Source: CAYJPA01 sp964371945 (GTDB lineage: Bacteria > Chloroflexota > Chloroflexia > Thermomicrobiales > UBA6265). Taken from it: a stretch of DNA of 38,522 nt. The stretch lies in contig CAYJPA010000056.1 of NCBI GenBank assembly GCA_964371945.1, forward strand, positions 1-38,522. Direction: 5' to 3'. The notes under the pieces were generated by a model that saw only the letters and a program-made list of their open reading frames with translations, made no database searches and was not told where the DNA came from. The position numbers were made by a program, and so were the translations under genes. Of this stretch, positions 34,778-38,522 are shown piece by piece; positions within the stretch are counted from its first letter, which is position 1; each line of letters begins with the position of its first letter.

Positions 34778-34936
34778 ACCTCCACGTTTGAAGCATATCC
34801 AGACGGGTAGGAATGCTCGCAAGAGCTCTCGATGCAATGTCATCGCATGTCGCCGTGGTTGGCGTCACAGCCGTATCGCGATTGCAGTTGGGAGCTCATG
34901 ATTAGCGGGCATGAGATGCCGCACACATGAATTGGT

Positions 34937-34985
34937 CCCGCTGGTTGAGACCGGGCGCATGCCATGCGCCCAAGCGAAGCGGGTA
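34937..34985. repeat. Nested palindrome
   Basis: GGGCGCAT-GCC-ATGCGCCC (34953-34971) is a perfect 8-bp hairpin. It is flanked by CCCGCT on the left (about 34938-34943) and AGCGGG on the right (about 34977-34982). It lies between the convergent WecA-like gene and the small membrane-protein gene and could mark the end of both transcripts. No T-run follows in either direction. Confidence 0.4.
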
Positions 34986-35001
34986 CGAACAACCAATTGG
35001 G

Positions 35002-35232
35002 CTATTGGAGCATGAATTCGAATTTGGGGCGGCGTTTGGATTGGTCGTCGCGGCGATCGACGACGTCCAGGATGGTTGCGACAAGGTGGGTCGCGTGGCC
35101 GCTGAGCAGGGTGCCGACGACGGCGCCGGCGAGTCCGCCGACCGCGGTGCCCAAAAGAAATGGCACGACAGGGTTGCTACCAGAATGGGTCCCGACGTTC
35201 ATTTCTCCTCCAGCTTCGCCGCGACTGCTCAT
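35002..35232 (-). CDS. Small glycine-zipper membrane protein (76 aa), YtxH-like
   Basis: A specific function is not recognised. One hydrophobic segment with a glycine-zipper pattern, FLLGTAVGGLAGAVVGTLLSG (about residues 24-44, given as landmarks), suggests a membrane helix that packs against itself. A charged tail follows (VDRRDDQSKRRPKFEF). This layout is that of small YtxH or glycine-zipper proteins. The ATG at 35232 has GAGGA 6 bases upstream, and the gene starts 33 bp after the rsfS stop on the same strand, so it is probably read with rsfS. Confidence 0.6.
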   Translation of the reverse strand: MSSRGEAGGEMNVGTHSGSNPVVPFLLGTAVGGLAGAVVGTLLSGHATHLVATILDVVDRRDDQSKRRPKFEFMLQ

Positions 35233-35265
35233 CGTCAATCCTCGGACTGGTTTTCAGCGTTGCCG

Positions 35266-35613
35266 CTACGGCATCGCCACCAGCGTTTGGGCCTCGGACC
35301 ACAGCGTCTCGAGGCGGTAAAAATCACGCAGCTCCTCATCGAACACGTGGACGATCGAATCGCCATAGTCGAGCACGATCCAACCCGATTGCGGGTCACC
35401 TTCAGTGCGGCGTGGGCGAACGCGTTCGTCGCTCAGCTTGTCCAGCACCGAATTAGAGATCGCGCGGAGCTGTCGCTCATTCTCGCCGGAGCAGATTACA
35501 AAGTAGTCCGCAATCGACGAAAGTTCGTGAATATCGAGCACAAGCGTGTCCGAGGCGGGGGTGTCGGAGAGAATCTCAGCAATGCGCACCGCAAGGTCGC
35601 GACTCTCGACCAT
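35266..35613 (-). CDS. rsfS: Ribosome silencing factor RsfS
   Basis: Binds ribosomal protein L14 and prevents subunit joining in slow growth. The 115-aa protein has the family pattern ASDTLVLDIHELSSIADYFVICSGEN in overlapping parts, then RQLRAISNSVLDKL, GWIVLDYGDSIVHVFDEELRDFYRLETLW in overlapping parts. The ATG at 35613 gives the usual N-terminus MVESRDLAVRIAE but has no ribosome site. The frame stays open to a TTG at 35697, and a GGAGG at 35671-35667 sits a few bases before an ATA codon in the same frame, so the true start may lie upstream. Confidence 0.92.
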   Translation of the reverse strand: MVESRDLAVRIAEILSDTPASDTLVLDIHELSSIADYFVICSGENERQLRAISNSVLDKLSDERVRPRRTEGDPQSGWIVLDYGDSIVHVFDEELRDFYRLETLWSEAQTLVAMP

Positions 35614-35719
35614 GAACGGCGCAAGCGGCTGAACTGCCTCGATATCGTTTACAGCTTCTATGGTATCCTCCGAGAAACGAATGAAGTGTACGTACAAACT
35701 GCACGAACTTCTTCACACA

Positions 35720-35748
35720 AGTATACCGGGTGGACAAACGAAGGGCAA
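35720..35748 (-). promoter_or_regulatory. Promoter of rsfS and the small membrane-protein gene
   Basis: On the minus strand TTGCCC (35748-35743), a 17-bp spacer and TATACT (35725-35720) form a good sigma-70 promoter. Transcription would begin near 35713, about 15 bases before the earliest possible start (TTG at 35697) and 100 bases before the ATG at 35613. Confidence 0.6.
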
Positions 35749-35788
35749 TAACCCATTGTCAACGTCTTCCGATATATGGTACGTCAGG

Positions 35789-35860
35789 TGGGCCCGGCAG
35801 GATTCGAACCTGCGACCCTGGGGTTATGAGCCCCGTGCTCTGCCGCTGAGCTACAGGCCC
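35789..35860 (-). tRNA. tRNA with anticodon CAU (elongator Met or Ile2)
   Basis: The minus strand gives a full cloverleaf: acceptor GGGCCTG/CGGGCCC, D stem GCTC/GAGC, anticodon stem CGGGG/CCCCA with loop CTCATAA, T stem GCAGG/CCTGC with loop TTCGAAT, and discriminator A. CCA is not encoded. It lacks the initiator features. Acceptor pairs C4-G69 and C5-G68 are those reported as recognition elements for lysidine synthetase in E. coli tRNA-Ile2, so Ile2 cannot be excluded. Confidence 0.92.
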
Positions 35861-35990
35861 GATTCAACCCGTACCGTGATGAGAGATCATAGCATGCAGG
35901 TGCATGCTTCAGAGCCGTCCATTCTAGACGGGCAGCAGTGCCCGAACGTGGATCTCCTCGACGACTCTGGGCCGGTTTTCGTCGCTGTGA

Positions 35991-36356
35991 TCACTTCTCA
36001 CGAGCGCGATCGGTGTGTGCCTGATATCGCTTGATTGTGACCGGATCGGTCGTGATGAGTCCGCCCTGCAGCATTTCTTCGATCCGTGGCAAGAGCCGTT
36101 GCACTCGTTCCTGGTCGTCGATCCACTCCAAAATGAGCGGAAGGTCGGACGACAAGTCGACAATCGACGCCGCGTGGATCTTGCTATGGGCGCCGTAGCC
36201 CGCAATTGCGCGACTAACGGTTGCGCCAGCGGCGCCCTGGCCGCGAAGAAAACTGAGTAACGCACTCCAGAGAGGCTGTCCGTGGTGATGATCGCGTTCA
36301 CCAAAATAGGCGCGAACCCGTATCCCTTGACCGCTGATGTCATCGCTCTTTTCCAT
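35991..36356 (-). CDS. DUF190 family protein
   Basis: Small cytosolic protein of the DUF190 family, whose fold resembles PII-like ligand-binding proteins and whose genes are often found next to crcB. The 121-aa protein has GIRVRAYFGERDHHHGQPLWSALLSFLRGQGAAGATVSRAIAGYG (landmarks IRVRAYFGE, GQPLWSALL, GAAGATV), then LPLILEWIDDQERV. The ATG at 36356 has GAGGAG 9 bases upstream; an ATG at 36365 is directly against the ribosome site. It is divergent from the crcB pair across about 660 bp. A role in fluoride export or its sensing is inferred from this neighbourhood. Confidence 0.88.
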   Translation of the reverse strand: MEKSDDISGQGIRVRAYFGERDHHHGQPLWSALLSFLRGQGAAGATVSRAIAGYGAHSKIHAASIVDLSSDLPLILEWIDDQERVQRLLPRIEEMLQGGLITTDPVTIKRYQAHTDRAREK

Positions 36357-36962
36357 TTGGCACATCTCCTCAAGGCGTAGATTGCCGATGGGCGAGAACG
36401 CGTACCGTGCCCGGGGCTGGCTACTTTATCGCTAATGCTGGATGATCGCGACCCGCTCCTCATCCGATCCGCGGATGCGCTCATCGACTCATGCCAGTTG
36501 CGACAATATCGATCATCAGACAGATTTTGGTTGCTACTAAACAAGGATCCCGATCGGGCCACGAACGGTCTTGACTCGATCAGTGTATTTGATCGACCGG
36601 CCAGGGGGTATCTGACGCACCCAATTCATCCAAACGGAGTGATTCACGATCTTTCCATGGAATCTCAATCGGTTTTGGGATTATCGATCACGTCAATCAC
36701 CGTACACCGCGAGGATGAAAATCCCTCGACTCTGCTGGAAAGGAACGAATCGTGATGACAGGCGAGAGACCCTGCACAGCAAGATGGCATCGCAAATGAA
36801 TTTCCGGATTCCTCTCAAACTTGCCGATGCCGACAGTTCGTCGCCGAATCGAATCGTTCGCCGCGCCTTGAGCCACCACCCGCCTTCTCGTCCCGGCCAC
36901 GGGATCGTGAAGGCTCTTAGGACACAAGGGCATGGAGATCTGGCACTCAAAGCGCACTCGCT
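36357..36962. other. Intergenic region between DUF190 and the fluoride locus
   Basis: About 600 bp with only short, unsupported frames on both strands. One open frame on the plus strand runs through the riboswitch (to 37116) and is rejected for that reason. No recognisable RNA or mobile element is seen in this part. Confidence 0.4.
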
Positions 36963-36991
36963 TTGCCTCTGGTTTTTCGAGCGATTACAAT
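36963..36991 (+). promoter_or_regulatory. Promoter of the crcB operon
   Basis: TTGCCT (36963-36968), a 17-bp spacer and TACAAT (36986-36991) form a good sigma-70 promoter. Transcription would start near 36998, about 25 bases before the riboswitch aptamer. Confidence 0.65.
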
Positions 36992-37021
36992 TCCGACGCT
37001 GTCGAAGTGTCAGGCTGCACG

Positions 37022-37096
37022 ATGGCGATGCGATGAGGCTCGCAGACCGCTCGACATCGATGCGGTCCGCCGGTATCCCGGTTGATGGCTTCTACC
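37022..37096 (+). promoter_or_regulatory. Fluoride riboswitch aptamer (crcB motif)
   Basis: Sixty-five bases before crcB the RNA shows the crcB-motif signature. The 5' part is GCGATGAGGCTCGC (37030-37043) with P1 GCG/CGC; then AGACCG; and the 3' part is GGTTGATGGCTTCTACC (about 37080-37096). The loop GAGGC (37035-37039) can pair with GCTTC (37088-37092) as the pseudoknot (one G-U), and ACCG (37046-37049) with CGGT (37079-37082) as P3. P3 has an unusual 29-nt insert, which can fold by itself. The 3' strand of the pseudoknot is also the 5' arm of the terminator that follows, so ligand binding would favour read-through. The family is assigned from memory of the consensus. Confidence 0.75.
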
Positions 37097-37131
37097 GACT
37101 GGTTGGACAGTGGTAGGAGCCAATCTTGTTT
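37086..37131 (+). terminator. Riboswitch-controlled intrinsic terminator
   Basis: TGGCTTCTACC (37086-37096) pairs with GGTAGGAGCCA (37112-37122), 11 bp with one G-U. An inner stem ACTG/CAGT (37098-37101 with 37108-37111) extends it, and ATCTTGTTTA follows. The 5' arm overlaps the aptamer's pseudoknot strand, making the two folds mutually exclusive. Confidence 0.8.
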
Positions 37132-37160
37132 AATCGGACTGTTGAGAGGCGACTTTAACC

Positions 37161-37535
37161 TTGGGGCCGTATCTTCTGATCGCCCTGGGCGGGGTAATCG
37201 GTGCTAATGCGCGCTACCTGGTGTCAACATGGGCCGCCAGCGGCATCGGCGTTGGGTTTCCATACGGTACCTTCCTAGTCAACGCCAGCGGTAGCTTCAT
37301 GATCGGGTTGATCCTGGAAGTCGTCGCTGACCGTTTCGGAAACAGCTCCGATCTCAGGTTTCTCGTCGCGACCGGATTCCTCGGGGCATACACTACGTTC
37401 TCGACCTTTGGGTATGAAACGATCGTCCTCTTCGTTCAAGGGTCGTTTCGTGCTGCTCTGATCAATGTGGTTGGAAGCGTATTTGTTGGTATGGCGGGAG
37501 CTGGCCTGGGGATCGCCGTCGGAGCACAGTTTTGA
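37161..37535 (+). CDS. crcB: Fluoride exporter CrcB/Fluc, subunit 1
   Basis: Small four-helix membrane channel that lets fluoride leave the cell; Fluc works as a dual-topology dimer. The 124-aa protein has GGVIGANARYLVSTW, YGTFLVNASGSFMIG (pore Asn and Gly pattern) and ATGFLGAYTTFSTFGYE (Phe box and the Na-site TxS region). The start is a TTG at 37161 with GAGAGG about 11 bases upstream; no other start before the first helix is available. Its stop overlaps the start of the second crcB by one base (TGATG). A fluoride riboswitch precedes it. Confidence 0.93.
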   Translation: MGPYLLIALGGVIGANARYLVSTWAASGIGVGFPYGTFLVNASGSFMIGLILEVVADRFGNSSDLRFLVATGFLGAYTTFSTFGYETIVLFVQGSFRAALINVVGSVFVGMAGAGLGIAVGAQF

Positions 37536-38128
37536 TGAGCCATGAACGTCCCGCACAAGAACAGTTTGAAGAACTGAGCACGACACAGGTCCCGGTGCGA
37601 CGCCAAGGTCGAAGGCAGGCAATTGTTCGGCGACATTCTCCAGAAACGGATGCGATCGAGGAAGCAGAACTGGGGCGGGCTCCGGGGGATCGGCCCACAT
37701 CTCCGTTCTTCTCTAGGCGAGACCGCCTTTTGACGATGTCGGCGGTCAGCGCCGGTGGTCTCCTAGGAGCTAATGCGAGATACGTCGTGGGACATTGGAT
37801 AACCGATCGGTGGCGGAGCGACTTTCCCTGGGCCACTCTGTTGATCAACGTTTCAGGCTGCTTTGTGCTTGGCTTCTATCTGACGCTAATGACTGAGCGA
37901 TTACCGGGGAGATCGACCACTCGATTGTTCATCGCAACCGGGTTTCTGGGCGCATACACCACCTTTTCGACGTTCAGCTATGAAGGGGCAAGGCTTTTGC
38001 AGGCCGGCGATGCCTGGCGAGCGCTTGCATACTTGATGGCTAGTATTGTGATCGGCCTGGCGGCGACGGCAGCCGGCATGATCTTGGCACGTTGGCTCTC
38101 GTCTTGGTTGTGTCTGATAGATTCCTGA
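37535..38128 (+). CDS. crcB: Fluoride exporter CrcB/Fluc, subunit 2, with N-terminal extension
   Basis: Second Fluc subunit, likely forming a heterodimer with the product of the gene before it, as in other species with paired crcB genes. The 197-aa protein has a normal CrcB core from about residue 67 (GGLLGANARYVVGHW, WATLLINVSGCFVLG, ATGFLGAYTTFSTFSYE). It is preceded by about 65 hydrophilic, charged residues with two Arg-rich stretches (VRRQGRRQAIVRR) and no membrane segment. The ATG at 37535 is coupled to the previous stop (TGATG). An internal ATG at about residue 67 could give a normal-size CrcB, but it has no clear ribosome site. Confidence 0.9.
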   Translation: MSHERPAQEQFEELSTTQVPVRRQGRRQAIVRRHSPETDAIEEAELGRAPGDRPTSPFFSRRDRLLTMSAVSAGGLLGANARYVVGHWITDRWRSDFPWATLLINVSGCFVLGFYLTLMTERLPGRSTTRLFIATGFLGAYTTFSTFSYEGARLLQAGDAWRALAYLMASIVIGLAATAAGMILARWLSSWLCLIDS

Positions 38129-38477
38129 CTTCCCACGGTTCGTAAGTCAGTGCTCCCGATGAACGAGGGTGCATTTGAACCTCGACCAGGACCGGAGTTT
38201 TCGATTACCGTAACCGCGGGAGAGGTTTGGTGAAGGTGGGGACCAGGTTAAGGCGGACGGCTGTCGTCCCCATGTGCGCCGGATGCGAGCGCCAATGCCT
38301 CGTGGAGTCATGCAAATCGCGCACTTCCAGTACAGTCAGAGGAAATCATCGTGGGGCTTCCGAGTCGAAGCCTGGTATCGGCACGAGATACATGGGGCCC
38401 GGCTACGTGCAAGGCGATTTGAGCGTCCGATTGGGAAGCTCAACTAGACGCTTGTTCAAAAAGTGGCTGATCCTGGG
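38129..38477. other. Intergenic region with possible structured RNA
   Basis: About 350 bp without a supported gene. Stems include TGGGGAC/GTCCCCA (38237-38243 with 38266-38272), GACTT/AAGTC just after the crcB stop, and GGCTTC/GAAGCC (38355-38360 with 38367-38372). None is followed by a T-run, and none matches a known RNA family that I recognise. Confidence 0.35.
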
Positions 38478-38522
38478 TGGAGCGGGGGACGGGACTCGAA
38501 CCCGCGACAATCTGCTTGGAAG
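38478..38522 (-). tRNA. tRNA-Gly (anticodon UCC), partial at window edge
   Basis: The 3' part of a tRNA is visible on the minus strand: anticodon loop CTTCCAA (anticodon TCC) starting at the last base, 3' anticodon arm GCAGA, T arm GCGGG-TTCGAGT-CCCGT, acceptor strand CCCCCGC, discriminator T and an encoded CCA. The 5' half lies beyond the window. Confidence 0.88.

Noticed and set aside
36715..37116. 133-aa plus-strand frame ahead of crcB
   Set aside because: It overlaps the promoter, aptamer and terminator arm and has no ribosome site or family motif.
38237..38273. tmRNA or SRP RNA start at GGGGAC...GTCCCC
   Set aside because: The typical conserved sequences of these RNAs are missing; only a short stem is present.
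1..38522. CRISPR arrays, insertion sequences or prophage
   Set aside because: No regularly spaced short repeats, transposase, integrase or phage structural genes were seen.

Overview
The window (38.5 kb, GC-rich, about 58-60% by eye) reads as a chromosomal segment of a bacterium from the Chloroflexota, most likely a Thermomicrobia-like lineage. This is an inference from protein style, a Gram-positive-type SOS box, a small PurL with separate PurS and PurQ, a two-subunit glycine decarboxylase, and palindromes of the GGGGCG class. The sequence is a draft: a 100-N scaffold gap lies in a tandem repeat after dnaE and a 10-N gap lies inside a defence-type gene.

Left part (1-11.4 kb): DNA replication and repair. 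A minus-strand pair, a Rad52/LtrC-like protein plus a 70-aa helical protein, is driven by a near-consensus promoter whose -10 box lies inside a perfect LexA-type operator. Divergent from it are dnaN and recF, then a frameshifted BKACE (beta-keto acid cleavage) gene, a strong terminator, tRNA-Gln(CUG) and a minus-strand folD that lacks two catalytic residues. A lone XRE regulator follows, with a palindromic operator between its -35 and -10 boxes. After about 0.8 kb without a recognisable gene comes dnaE, whose stop codon falls in the first unit of a roughly 250-bp tandem repeat.

Middle (11.4-18.7 kb): a tightly overlapping minus-strand operon glmS-tatD-rdgB-Mur ligase-like (amino-sugar and wall precursor synthesis, nuclease, nucleotide-pool cleaning). 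Next is a lower-GC, probably acquired gene for a single-chain GmrSD-like protein (DUF262 plus HNH) that also carries a Schlafen-type AlbA_2 domain.

Right part (19-34.8 kb): a long plus-strand run purB-purC-purS-purQ-purL-purF-gcvT-gcvH-gcvPA-der-plsY. Many genes overlap by 4 bp. Purine synthesis and the glycine cleavage system, which supplies glycine and one-carbon units, are thus read together; glyA (serine hydroxymethyltransferase) and folD belong to the same folate economy. gcvPB is not present. galE (minus), glyA and a WecA/TagO-type polyprenyl-phosphate sugar transferase (plus) follow.

End (35-38.5 kb): rsfS with a small glycine-zipper membrane protein, a CAU tRNA, a DUF190 gene, and a fluoride-resistance locus. 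In that locus a promoter, a fluoride-type riboswitch aptamer and an overlapping intrinsic terminator precede two crcB (Fluc) genes. The window ends inside tRNA-Gly(UCC).
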